Below, in pieces: positions 53,998 through 62,254 of a DNA stretch of 64,000 nucleotides; positions within the stretch are counted from its first letter, which is position 1; each line of letters begins with the position of its first letter. This stretch comes from JBCCGE01 sp039029455. GTDB taxonomy: Bacteria > Pseudomonadota > Gammaproteobacteria > Arenicellales > Poriferihabitantaceae. The notes beneath the pieces were generated by a model that had not been told where the DNA came from, did no database searches, and saw only the letters and a list, made by a program, of their open reading frames with translations. Where the stretch lies: contig JBCCGE010000003.1 of NCBI GenBank assembly GCA_039029455.1, positions 38,182 to 102,181 of the forward strand, given 5' to 3'. Made by a program: the position numbers and the translations under genes.

Positions 53998-54390
53998 ATG
54001 AAGCAGGTAAAAAGAAGTCCAGCTACATTGGCAAGAATGCTGGTCGTATCGATAGTGTTTATGATCGTCACAGGTTGCGCGTCATCTGGTGTGACTACCG
54101 TACCGATGAAGATTCAATCGGATCCATTGGGCGCTTACGTCATGTTCCAGGTCCAGGGTGGTGACCAAAGCGCAAGTTATGACTGGATTTTTCTTGGGAA
54201 CACCCCCGTTGACGTACGTAAGTCGATTGACGAGAGTGACTGGGACCACGCGGATGCATTTGTATTACGTGTTATGAAAGAAGGTTATCTGGAACAGCAG
54301 AAATCGTTTACGGCTCGGGATTTCTATCGAGAAGTTCAGGAGAAGGACACGGTTTTCTGGAATCCAAAACTGATACCGGCGGGGAGTTAA
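53998..54390 (+). CDS. PEGA-like lipoprotein
   Basis: A 130-residue lipoprotein. Lipobox IVTGCASS (Cys near 28). The mature part has IQSDPLGAYVMFQV and IFLGNTPVDVRKS, then AFVLRVMKEGYLEQQKSF, again resembling a PEGA repeat. ATG at 53998 is supported by GGAG 9 bases upstream; the frame is open upstream through the previous gene, which is a shadow. It shares an operon with the first PEGA lipoprotein. Function unknown. Confidence 0.7.
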   Translation: MKQVKRSPATLARMLVVSIVFMIVTGCASSGVTTVPMKIQSDPLGAYVMFQVQGGDQSASYDWIFLGNTPVDVRKSIDESDWDHADAFVLRVMKEGYLEQQKSFTARDFYREVQEKDTVFWNPKLIPAGS

Positions 54391-54456
54391 CGTCGCGCCG
54401 GTTTTCCGACCCGTCTGGGTAGCCAATCTGTATCCGTACGTAAGCGAGGAAGTTCG

Positions 54457-54897
54457 ATGCCTCCGGAAAGTCAGTCAGTATCAAGAGAAAATTATCCGCT
54501 GCTGAAAACCATCGTCACCCGATGGTCCGACTACGATATGCTGCAGCATATCAACAACGTACAATACTATCGCTACTTTGAGTATGTGATTCTGGATAAT
54601 CTGGCGGATCTGGGCACGGACTGGATTGCCGACCCGATCATTCCTTTTGTAGTTGAGAGCAACTGCCACTTCCGAAAGCCTATTCCGAGAATGAGAACGC
54701 TTGAAGGCGGACTGGGGATATCGAATCTGGGTTCCAGCAGTGTGCGCTATGAGATTGCGCTGTTTGAAGCCGGTGCTGCAGAACCTTCAGCGACGGGCTA
54801 TTTTGTTCACGTGTACATTGATCGAGCGACGGAGACCCCCCAGCCTGTGCCGCAGAATATTCGAGAGGCACTCGAGCGTTTGCGGGTTTTGGATTGA
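54457..54897 (+). CDS. Acyl-CoA thioesterase (4HBT family)
   Basis: A 146-residue hotdog-fold thioesterase. TRWSDYDMLQHINNVQYYRYFEY carries the active-site Asp and the 4HBT pattern (quoted in part: SDYDMLQHINN), followed by VESNCHFRKPIP. It hydrolyses an acyl-CoA. A ribosome site GAGGAAG lies before ATG 54457. Acyl chain preference unknown. Confidence 0.88.
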   Translation: MPPESQSVSRENYPLLKTIVTRWSDYDMLQHINNVQYYRYFEYVILDNLADLGTDWIADPIIPFVVESNCHFRKPIPRMRTLEGGLGISNLGSSSVRYEIALFEAGAAEPSATGYFVHVYIDRATETPQPVPQNIREALERLRVLD

Positions 54898-54898
54898 A

Positions 54899-55498
54899 TC
54901 AGGACTTGTGAAGAATCTCCCTGATCCTGGCCTGCAGGCCGGGCACGACGTCGCTCTCGAACCAGGGGTTCTTTCTTAACCAGATATTGTTGCGAGGACT
55001 CGGATGCGGCAGTGGAATTGTGTGCGGCATGAATGTGCGCCAGTTTCGCACTGTCTCCGTCAATGTCTTTGAGCGGGACTCCGCAAGATGGAATTGATGC
55101 GCATACTGGCCAATTATGATCTTGAGTTCAATCGATTCGAGATAAGCCAAGAGCGGTTTGTGCCAGTGTTTTGAGCACTCCGGTCGCGGCGGCAGATCGC
55201 CACTCTTCCCCGTCCCGGGGTAGCAAAAGCCCATAGGAATGATGGATATCATGCGAGTGTCGTAAAACGTTTCGGTGTCGACCCCCATCCACTGTCGCAA
55301 TCGATCACCGCTCGGATCGTTAAAAGGAATCGATGAATTGTGGACGCGAACGCCCGGCGCCTGTGCGGATATGAGAATTCTGGAGGATGGATGTGCCCGA
55401 AATACGGGGTTGGCACCCATTGGGAGATGGGGTTCACAAATTCGGCACTGTAAAGCCTGCGACTTCAGGTCTTCGAACGATGTCAAAATTTGCTTCAT
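54899..55498 (-). CDS. Uracil-DNA glycosylase superfamily protein
   Basis: A 199-residue protein of the UDG fold. RILISAQAPGVRVHNSSIPFNDPSG (quoted in part) corresponds to the GQAPG-type motif, SGDRLRQWMGV follows, and PLPHPSPRNN is the C-terminal HPSP motif. The usual catalytic Asp/Asn lies in the first motif region. It may remove uracil or act on other bases; family 4 [4Fe-4S] cysteines are not clearly in place (only CRICE near the start). Divergent from fur. Confidence 0.8.
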   Translation of the reverse strand: MKQILTSFEDLKSQALQCRICEPHLPMGANPVFRAHPSSRILISAQAPGVRVHNSSIPFNDPSGDRLRQWMGVDTETFYDTRMISIIPMGFCYPGTGKSGDLPPRPECSKHWHKPLLAYLESIELKIIIGQYAHQFHLAESRSKTLTETVRNWRTFMPHTIPLPHPSPRNNIWLRKNPWFESDVVPGLQARIREILHKS

Positions 55499-55581
55499 GG
55501 TCGGTTATACCGGCAATAGGTCGCAGACTGTTACAATACGACGTCTGTGTTCCACCACATTACTTGCAATCAAATATTAAG

Positions 55582-56007
55582 ATGCCACAAGAAAGCAACG
55601 ATCTACGCAAAGTCGGGCTTAAGGTTACTTTACCACGAGTCAAGATTCTGAAAATACTTGAGTCTACGGTCGAGACTGACACGCATCTAAGTGCAGAAGA
55701 CGTGTACAAGCGGCTAATGGACGCGGGCGACGATGTCGGATTGGCGACTGTGTACCGAGTCCTTACCCAATTCGAAACTGCAGGTCTGGTTTCCCGTCAC
55801 AACTTCGAAACCGGACATTCCGTGTTCGAGCTGGCAGATGGCGACCACCACGATCACATGGTCTGTGTGGACAATGGTGATGTGATCGAATTTGCCGACG
55901 AAATAATTGAAGAAAGGCAGAGAATGATTGCCGAAGAGCATGGTTATGAGCTGGTAAATCACTCGCTGGTCCTCTACGTCCAGAAACCGCGCACAAAAAG
56001 GAAATAG
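55582..56007 (+). CDS. fur: Ferric uptake regulator Fur
   Basis: A 141-residue regulator. The DNA-binding half has GLKVTLPRVKILKILES and GLATVYRVLTQFETAGLVSRH; the metal region has DGDHHDHMVCVDNG and the end NHSLVLYV. The second Cys of the usual CxxC pair is Asn and the C-terminal Cys pair is absent, as in Pseudomonas aeruginosa Fur, so structural zinc of the E. coli type is not expected. With iron it represses uptake genes. ATG at 55582 matches Fur starts; the frame is open upstream only as a shadow. Two convincing Fur boxes and one candidate lie in this window. Confidence 0.95.
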   Translation: MPQESNDLRKVGLKVTLPRVKILKILESTVETDTHLSAEDVYKRLMDAGDDVGLATVYRVLTQFETAGLVSRHNFETGHSVFELADGDHHDHMVCVDNGDVIEFADEIIEERQRMIAEEHGYELVNHSLVLYVQKPRTKRK

Positions 56008-56162
56008 TCGCCCTGCCTCCCGATTGGCGCGCCGCTGATCATTCGAAGCCCAGCGAAGCGTCATAACGCGCGCTGCTGATCGATCTTTCCAGCCAAATTT
56101 AGCTTGACCCCGATTCGCAAAGCCGGGGCGGAGCCGCACAGGCTTATCATTCGCTTTTGCTT

Positions 56163-56191
56163 TTGACAATCATTATCATTTTTATTAGTAT
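56163..56191 (+). promoter_or_regulatory. Fur box over the bfd promoter
   Basis: TTGACA (56163-56168), a 17-base spacer and TAGTAT (56186-56191) form a promoter. A Fur site TGACAAT-C-ATTATCA (56164-56178) overlaps the -35 and spacer, matching the 7-1-7 consensus at 13 of 14 positions. It lies 30 bases before the bfd ATG, so iron should repress bfd. Confidence 0.8.
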
Positions 56192-56220
56192 TTTGAAAAA
56201 GCCCCTCTTCCCATCCCTAA

Positions 56221-56454
56221 ATGTACGTTTGTATTTGCAGCGGTGTTACCGACCGTCAGATTGTCCAGGCCGCCCGTCAGGGTGTAAGCACACTGGATGG
56301 TTTGCGCACCACGCTGGGGGTGGCGGCACAGTGTGGTACATGCGCACAAACAGCCTGTGAAATTCTGTACACAGAATCTGAACTGAGGGTTTCGCCACCG
56401 TCACTGCCCGTTTCGGCCCCCGCTGAAATCCTTCCGGCGTCAGCCGCCGTCTAG
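56221..56454 (+). CDS. bfd: Bacterioferritin-associated ferredoxin Bfd
   Basis: A 77-residue [2Fe-2S] protein with CIC at the start (Cys4, Cys6) and CGTCAQTAC after about 30 residues, the Bfd ligand pattern. Bfd docks on bacterioferritin and reduces stored Fe(III) to release it. The C-terminal 20 residues are Pro/Ala-rich and extra. The Fur box at 56164 makes it iron-repressed. It lies 142 bases upstream of bfr. Confidence 0.92.
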   Translation: MYVCICSGVTDRQIVQAARQGVSTLDGLRTTLGVAAQCGTCAQTACEILYTESELRVSPPSLPVSAPAEILPASAAV

Positions 56455-56596
56455 TCGAGATCGGTCGCAGCTCGCCTCCGATCGCACCTAAAAAGGGCGA
56501 TACGAATCGTTCGTACTACGTTCCCCCACGAAAAAATTTCGTTTTGTAGAATCCGCGACGCACAAATCGGTGCGGTATTTTTTTGCGGAGCACAAA

Positions 56597-57073
56597 ATGA
56601 AAGGCGAGAAAAAAGTAATTCAAGCGTTAAACAAAATTCTGGCGAACGAACTCGTTGCGATTAACCAGTATTTTCTGCATGCAAAGATGTTCAAGGATTG
56701 GGGGCTCGGTGAGCTGGCCAGTCATGAGCATCATGAGTCTATTGATGAGATGAAGCATGCGGATGAACTTATTGACCGTATCCTTTTTCTGGAAGGACTG
56801 CCAAATCTGCAGAATCTGGGCAAACTCCGCATAGGCGAGAACACAGAGGAAATATTTCGTGCGGATCTTGCTCTCGAGATGGATGCGATCCCGGATTTAC
56901 GGGACGGGATCGTGGTATGCGAGTCTGTTTGTGATTTCGTGAGTCGCGATTTGATGGCAAGAATTCTGGAAAGCGAAGAGGAGCATGTCGATTGGCTTGA
57001 AACCCAGATAGGTCTTCTGGAAAAACTGGGCGAGAAGAACTTCCTCGCCGAAAAAATGGGTTCAGCGGCTTGA
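56597..57073 (+). CDS. bfr: Bacterioferritin
   Basis: A 158-residue haem-containing ferritin that stores iron as ferric mineral in a 24-mer. Ferroxidase residues are present: Glu in [13 protein letters not shown], Glu and His in [16 protein letters not shown] (with the haem-ligand Met in DEMKHAD), and Glu/His in [15 protein letters not shown] 56597 follows GGAG by a good distance; an upstream in-frame codon is unlikely. Partner to bfd just upstream. Confidence 0.95.
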   Translation: MKGEKKVIQALNKILANELVAINQYFLHAKMFKDWGLGELASHEHHESIDEMKHADELIDRILFLEGLPNLQNLGKLRIGENTEEIFRADLALEMDAIPDLRDGIVVCESVCDFVSRDLMARILESEEEHVDWLETQIGLLEKLGEKNFLAEKMGSAA

Positions 57074-57097
57074 ATGGCTGAAGTAACCACAGCGTAC

Positions 57098-57126
57098 ACC
57101 GGCCCGAAACTAGTTTCGGGTCCGGT
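57098..57126. terminator. Likely bidirectional hairpin between bfr and the DMT gene
   Basis: ACCGGCCCGAAA pairs with TTTCGGGTCCGGT (one bulged T) around a CTAG loop, between the converging bfr and DMT genes and over the last codons of the latter. No strong T-run follows, so termination efficiency is unclear. Confidence 0.45.
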
Positions 57127-57988
57127 AAATTAAGGCACCTCCACTGGCTACCATTGCGATTCCACTAAGACTGAGCGGGTCGATGCTCTGTCCGTTAAGC
57201 CAGATATCCAATACCAGCGCAAATACCGGAACCGTCAACCAGAACGGTGCAACAAAGGAAGCGTCAGCACGGCGCAGTGATTGAACGTTGAGAAACTGAG
57301 CAACAATCATGATGCAACCAATGGCGGCCAGTCCGAACCACTGGGCTGCAGTTGGCGATGTCCAGACAGAGACAGCAACAACAACCGAAATTGTTGCGCC
57401 CACCAGATTGTTCAGAAACAGAATTCTTATCGGATCGTCCTGATCAGATAGTCGTTTGATAAAAATAATCTCGATACCTATAAAAAGTGCGGCCATCAGT
57501 CCGAACAGTGCATACGGGTCGAAGAGGCTGCTGCCGGGCTTAATGATTAGGACCGCGCCGATCAGTGAGACCACCGCAGATAGCCATCGAGTTCGGTTGA
57601 CTGACTCTCCCAGCAACCACGCTGACAAAAACAGAGCCACAACAACGCTTAGAAAACTAATTGCGTTGGCATCGGCGAGTGGAATCTTGACTGCAGCGTA
57701 GAAAAGGCAGGCGAGTCCAAGCCAGCCAAACGTTGCCCGTCCGGCGTGCAAGCTAAGATTCCGGCGGGACGCGTGCGGTTTCCGCAGCAACCAGATAGGG
57801 AGAATTGTCAGGAAGCCAAAGATGAAGCGAAAGCATGCGATCAGTATCGGGTGAAGCGGATTTAGATCTGCGCGCCCCAGCGATTTGGCGATGAACGTCG
57901 TAAAGGTGAAAAAAAATACTGAGGCCAGGACCAGAACAGCAGCGGATCCGTAGTCTTTTTTATACGCGCTGGAGTCGTCTGATGTCAC
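57110..57988 (-). CDS. EamA/DMT-family transporter
   Basis: A 292-residue inner-membrane protein with ten hydrophobic segments (LVLASVFFFTFTTFIAKSLGR first; LSGIAMVASGGALIY last). RKPHASRRNLSLHAGRATFGW in the middle is a basic loop with SLHAGRA, close to the S-adenosylmethionine/riboflavin-type exporters of the family. GTG at 57988 is the start. It converges on bfr and is not part of the iron cluster. Confidence 0.85.
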   Translation of the reverse strand: MTSDDSSAYKKDYGSAAVLVLASVFFFTFTTFIAKSLGRADLNPLHPILIACFRFIFGFLTILPIWLLRKPHASRRNLSLHAGRATFGWLGLACLFYAAVKIPLADANAISFLSVVVALFLSAWLLGESVNRTRWLSAVVSLIGAVLIIKPGSSLFDPYALFGLMAALFIGIEIIFIKRLSDQDDPIRILFLNNLVGATISVVVAVSVWTSPTAAQWFGLAAIGCIMIVAQFLNVQSLRRADASFVAPFWLTVPVFALVLDIWLNGQSIDPLSLSGIAMVASGGALIYRTRN

Positions 57989-58276
57989 AATTGTAATTAT
58001 TGTCAGGTCTGGTCAGTGTGGCACGAAAAATTCAGACCGTACACTCCAACCATGACATTGTTGAGTCTTGTCGACTGAAATGCTTTCGCGCTTAAGCTAT
58101 GGATTCGCAGCGCACCTGATATTTCAGATCGAAGCAATGCAGAAGTCCGCGCCGCAGTTGAATGCGACTCTGCAACAAATGAGGGTTTATACGCGTGCTT
58201 TTTTCGATTCAGGAATTCACTAAACCCGACGCTGTCTGCCAGCCTGATGTGGAACTTATTCAGACGTCTGAATGAA

Positions 58277-58768
58277 CTAGTGGTAGTGAGCAGACATGTG
58301 GCCGACGTTCAGGATTTTCGCACCGTGTCGTTTCAAAAGACGAACGCTATTCGACAGGCGTGGGTTTTCAAGCGCCATTGCGAGTGGCGTCTTGCCACTC
58401 ATGTTGACTGCGTTAACGTGTGCACCACTTGAAAGCAGATAAGAGATACAGAACATACACCCGCCCAGCGCGGCGTAGTGGAGTGGTGTCATACCCATCC
58501 GGTCGCGTATGTTGGTGCTGGCTCCTTTCAGCAAAAGATATCTGAGAAGACAGCGGTCTTTCTTGAGCGCAGCGTAACAGATGGCGGTAGGTTTTCCATT
58601 TACCGTCGCGTCAGGATGTAATCCCCTGACTTCAATAAAGAACCGCACCGTATCGAAATCCTGCAGAGCTGCAGAAATCAGAAGCTGTTGTCTGTCGCAT
58701 TGCTTGGTGTTAGCGCCATTCTTGTCTGTGCGTCCAAAAACATCTGCGGTCGATGCAGGCGCAGACAT
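58277..58768 (-). CDS. Ankyrin-repeat protein
   Basis: A 163-residue protein with about four ankyrin repeats: DFDTVRFFIEVRGLHPDATVNGKPTAICYAAL (quoted in part), DRCLLRYLLLKGASTNIRDRMGMTPLHYAAL, GCMFCISYLLSSGAHVNAVNMSGKTPLAMAL (in parts). No signal peptide or catalytic domain. It likely binds a protein partner. ATG at 58768 lies 3 bases after the aldehyde dehydrogenase stop, so the two form an operon; a TTG at 58774 would overlap it. Confidence 0.82.
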   Translation of the reverse strand: MSAPASTADVFGRTDKNGANTKQCDRQQLLISAALQDFDTVRFFIEVRGLHPDATVNGKPTAICYAALKKDRCLLRYLLLKGASTNIRDRMGMTPLHYAALGGCMFCISYLLSSGAHVNAVNMSGKTPLAMALENPRLSNSVRLLKRHGAKILNVGHMSAHYH

Positions 58769-58770
58769 TA

Positions 58771-60207
58771 TCAAGCCACCTCTGCGTAGTGAATTGTTTT
58801 CAATTCCTGAAACTCATTCAATCCGTGGATGCCGCCCTCTCGTCCATTGCCGGATTGTTTATAGCCACCGTACGGAGAGCCGTACTGAAGCTCACCGCCG
58901 TTAATGTGAATCGCCCCGACCCTGAGTCGCGCCGCCACGCGTTCGCCACGCTCAACGCTGCGGGTCTGGATATGAGCGGCCAGTCCATAGGGTGAATTGT
59001 TTGCCATTTCCACAGCTTCGTCTTCGGTATTAAAACCGCAGATGACGAGCACGGGTCCGAATACGTCCTCGTGCACGATGTCATACTCATCATTGTCACA
59101 GAAAAAAACCGTTGGCTTTACAAAGTAGCCGCGATCCAACTCATCTGGTCTGCCTGGGCCGCCACAAAGCAGTTTCGCTCCCTGATCGATAGCGCGCTGC
59201 ATCGACTTCTGCACGCGCTCGTACTGATTCTTATTCACCAGCGGCCCGAGATGAGTTCCCTCCTGATTCGGCTGCCCGCAACAATGGTCGCTGGCGACTT
59301 TTGTCGCGATGGTGAGTACCTGATCAAGACACCTGCGTTCAACCAGCATCCGGGTAGGTGCATTGCAGGACTGACCGGAATTCTGAAAGCAATTTTTCAC
59401 TGACATGGTGACCCGATCGGTCAGATTACAGTCGGCAAATACGATATTTGGAGATTTACCGCCGAGCTCAAGCGTGACTTTCTTAATCGTCTCGGTGGCA
59501 TCGCGGTAAACCTGACGACCGGCTTGAATGGAACCCGTAAAGGACACCATATCGACCAGCGGCGACTGCACCAGTGTTCGACCCGCCAGTTCGCCATCAC
59601 CGTGGATCATGTTGAACACGCCCTTTGGAAAGCCGGCCTGATCAATAAGCGATGCAAACAGAGTGGCGGACAAAGGAGTGTATTCAGAGGGTTTCAAAAC
59701 ACATGAGCACCCGGCAGCCAGTGCCGGAATCACCTTTAGAGTGATTTGATTCAATGGCCAGTTCCAGGGTGTGATGAGTCCGCAGACGCCAACGGGTTCG
59801 TGAACCAGGTGATCATCATTGGGCAGCAAATCCCGATCTTTCTGAGATCTGAGCGCCTTGATGAACTGCTGGGTGTGACCGATACCCGAATTCGCCTGTG
59901 CGTGTCGCGCAAGCTGGATTGGTGCGCCCATCTCCAGAGATATTGCCCTCGCCATATCCTCTCGACGGTCTTCAAGGAGCTGGAGGAGGTTGTCCAGCCA
60001 TTTCAGCCTTTCGTACTTGCTGGTTGTCGAATACTCCGGAAAAGCTCCGTGAGCGACTTTTACCGCGTCCGCGACATCCTCAGCGGTTGCCAGATAAATA
60101 TGTCCAAGATTTTTCTCGTCTGCCGGATTCACCACCGCCTTGCGCACCGACGACCTCGGGCTCACCCACCGACCGTCCACATAATATTCGCCAATCGCTT
60201 CATTCAT
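58771..60207 (-). CDS. NAD(P)+-dependent aldehyde dehydrogenase
   Basis: A 478-residue ALDH oxidising an aldehyde to an acid. The catalytic Cys is in NSGQSCNAPTRM, the general-base Glu in VTLELGGKSPNIVF, and the Asn of the oxyanion site in TPWNWPLNQ. YFVKPTVFFCDNDEYDIVHEDVFGPVL and GGEL/KQSGNGREGG near the end are normal. Residues 1-90 match the N-terminal cofactor domain. ATG 60207. It is followed by the ankyrin gene. Substrate unknown; DhaS-like or general. Confidence 0.92.
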   Translation of the reverse strand: MNEAIGEYYVDGRWVSPRSSVRKAVVNPADEKNLGHIYLATAEDVADAVKVAHGAFPEYSTTSKYERLKWLDNLLQLLEDRREDMARAISLEMGAPIQLARHAQANSGIGHTQQFIKALRSQKDRDLLPNDDHLVHEPVGVCGLITPWNWPLNQITLKVIPALAAGCSCVLKPSEYTPLSATLFASLIDQAGFPKGVFNMIHGDGELAGRTLVQSPLVDMVSFTGSIQAGRQVYRDATETIKKVTLELGGKSPNIVFADCNLTDRVTMSVKNCFQNSGQSCNAPTRMLVERRCLDQVLTIATKVASDHCCGQPNQEGTHLGPLVNKNQYERVQKSMQRAIDQGAKLLCGGPGRPDELDRGYFVKPTVFFCDNDEYDIVHEDVFGPVLVICGFNTEDEAVEMANNSPYGLAAHIQTRSVERGERVAARLRVGAIHINGGELQYGSPYGGYKQSGNGREGGIHGLNEFQELKTIHYAEVA

Positions 60208-60875
60208 CGCTTGAACCTCTCTGGTACGTAGATGCCGTCATCATGACGGCTGCAGATACGGAGAACGGATCTGGCAGCCGCTCTCCCTGCCATCGAAAAC
60301 GGTCGAGCCCGCAGAGAAACAGCTTGCGAACACGGACTCTTAACAGTGTTTCGGGCAATTTTGAAAGCGGATTCATGTCTTTACACCCGGAACTGAAAGT
60401 AATTAAACGCAAAGCGTGAATGATAATGATTCGCAATAACGTTTTCAACCGCAAACGTATTGACTGTCACCCCTATTTATTATTTACTGCGTTTTAGCTC
60501 CAAAAATAGCGCCAGTGCGCTTGTTCAGGAGCAATGACAGCTGAGGTCCGGACGGGCGCGGGTTCGCAAGACCAATGCAGCGTTTTGGGTTTGTGGGAGA
60601 TGCGGGTCAGGTGATGTTTCACAGGTCTCTGACACACAGTCGGGCAGACTCCTGATCGATCAAAATGGTCGCCGAGTCAGGCGTTGACCCGAGATATAGC
60701 AGGCTCTGACGTCAGTTAAAGCACGATTTTCTGCGGGCGTGACTTTAGGGCGTGGTGGCCGAGAGCATTGACACTGAACGAACACAGGTTGTGCCGCCAT
60801 TGCGTTTACAGCCTTCGATTTAAACTGAATTCAACCGATTTTTTTAGAAACACATAAATTGTTGCGGAACGAAAT
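60208..60875. other. Long divergent intergenic region
   Basis: These 668 bases separate the aldehyde dehydrogenase and imelysin genes, transcribed apart. A Fur-like site lies at 60421-60435 and a TTGACT (60460-60465) may be a -35 element with a poor -10. I see no convincing gene; the 84-codon minus frame at 60200-60454 has no ribosome site or motif. Confidence 0.45.
60421..60435. promoter_or_regulatory. Candidate Fur box in the imelysin/ALDH gap
   Basis: TGATAATGATTCGCA matches the 7-1-7 Fur consensus TGATAAT-N-ATTATCA at 12 of 14 informative positions. It lies about 440 bases before the imelysin ATG and 214 bases before the ALDH ATG, so the target gene is uncertain. Confidence 0.5.
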
Positions 60876-62153
60876 ATGAAAAATATTAAATCCATAATGA
60901 AGCCCGCCGTGCTGGCAGGGCTGGTGGCTGGATCACCGACAGCGGCACAGGCGGACGATCGCGTAGCGGTGCTCGAGAATTATGCGAATATCGCCCAGGC
61001 CGGTTACGAAGACTCGCTGGCACTGGCGAATTCGCTGAATGGTGCAATCGATGCGCTTTTAGCGACGCCAAATGATGCCAATATGGAGGCCGCTCGGCAG
61101 GCATGGCGAGACGCTCGTGTTCCCTACATGCAAACTGAAGTGTATCGGTTTGGCAATGTCATTGTTGATGACTGGGAAGGAAAAGTGAATGCCTGGCCGC
61201 TGGATGAAGGCTTGCTGGACTACGTGGATACCGGAAGTTACGGCACCGAATCGGATGAAAATGTGTTTTATGCGGCAAATTTAGTGGCCAATTCCACAAT
61301 GGATTTTTCTGGTCAGACCATCGATGCGTCCACGATCACGAAAACCCTGCTCGAGGAGCAGCTTCAGGAAGCGGACGGTAACGAAGCCAATGTGGCGACT
61401 GGTTACCACGCAGTCGAGTTTCTGCTGTGGGGTCAGGATTTGAACGGTAATGGCCCGGGTGCCGGTAACCGGCCTGCAACCGACTACGACGCGTCAAATT
61501 GCACCAACGGCAACTGCGATCGCCGTGCGGAGGTTCTGAAAACGGCGACAGACTTACTGGTGGACGATCTGACCTGGATGGCGGCTCAGTGGGCTGAAGG
61601 CGGCGCAGCGCGATCGGCTTTGATGGCCGATACAACTGCCGGTATCAATACGATCCTGACCGGTATGGGATCATTGTCATACGGCGAGTTGGCAGGCGAA
61701 CGCATGAAGCTGGGACTGATTTTGCACGATCCTGAAGAAGAGCACGATTGCTTTGCAGACAATACACACTTCTCTCATTACTACGACGCCAAAGGTATTC
61801 AAAATGTGTTTGAAGGTTCGTACACGCGCACAAGCGGTGAGGTCGTTCAAGGTCCTGGTGTTCGCGCACTACTGAGCGGAGACTCTGCTGGAGTGGCCGA
61901 CGAGTTAGGCGGCAAGATTGAAGCGACAATGCAGGCGATGCAGGTTTTGGTTGACAACGCAGAATCCGGGCAGGCCTATGATCAAATGATCGGTGAGGGC
62001 AATGAAGCAGGAAATCAGGCCGTACAGGCGGCAATTGATGCCCTGGTTGACCAGACCAAATCAATAGATTCAGCAGTCAATGCGCTCGGATTGGACAAAA
62101 TCGAGTTCGAGGGTTCTGACAGCCTTGATGCACCGGAAAAAGTGGGTGCTTAG
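60876..62153 (+). CDS. Imelysin family protein
   Basis: A 425-residue exported protein. The signal peptide (1-26, cleavage after AQA) precedes two helical-bundle halves. The GxHxxE signature is GYHAVEFLLWGQD in the first half, and GERMKLGLILHDPEEEHDCFADNTHFSHY (quoted in part) is typical of the second. Imelysin (peptidase M75/ICMP, IrpA) proteins are iron-regulated and bind or handle iron in the periplasm or at the surface. It begins a cluster with a di-haem oxidoreductase and another imelysin, as in other gammaproteobacteria. A clear hairpin terminator follows it. Confidence 0.9.
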   Translation: MKNIKSIMKPAVLAGLVAGSPTAAQADDRVAVLENYANIAQAGYEDSLALANSLNGAIDALLATPNDANMEAARQAWRDARVPYMQTEVYRFGNVIVDDWEGKVNAWPLDEGLLDYVDTGSYGTESDENVFYAANLVANSTMDFSGQTIDASTITKTLLEEQLQEADGNEANVATGYHAVEFLLWGQDLNGNGPGAGNRPATDYDASNCTNGNCDRRAEVLKTATDLLVDDLTWMAAQWAEGGAARSALMADTTAGINTILTGMGSLSYGELAGERMKLGLILHDPEEEHDCFADNTHFSHYYDAKGIQNVFEGSYTRTSGEVVQGPGVRALLSGDSAGVADELGGKIEATMQAMQVLVDNAESGQAYDQMIGEGNEAGNQAVQAAIDALVDQTKSIDSAVNALGLDKIEFEGSDSLDAPEKVGA

Positions 62154-62203
62154 AGATTGTGAACAATAACGCCGGAGCGGGGAGGTAATATCACCCACGC
62201 TCG

Positions 62204-62232
62204 ACAAAGCCCCGATATATTCGGGGCTTTGT
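62204..62232 (+). terminator. Strong hairpin after imelysin
   Basis: A perfect 12-bp stem ACAAAGCCCCGA/TCGGGGCTTTGT around a TATAT loop, followed only by GTTTG. It overlaps the first possible start (GTG 62231) of the next gene. It may give partial termination or processing rather than a full stop. Confidence 0.65.
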
Positions 62233-62254
62233 GTTTGTACCTGACATTGAGCCC

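Noticed and set aside
60200..60454. 84-codon minus-strand frame upstream of the aldehyde dehydrogenase
   Set aside because: It overlaps the ALDH start, spans the candidate Fur site and has no recognisable motif or ribosome site.
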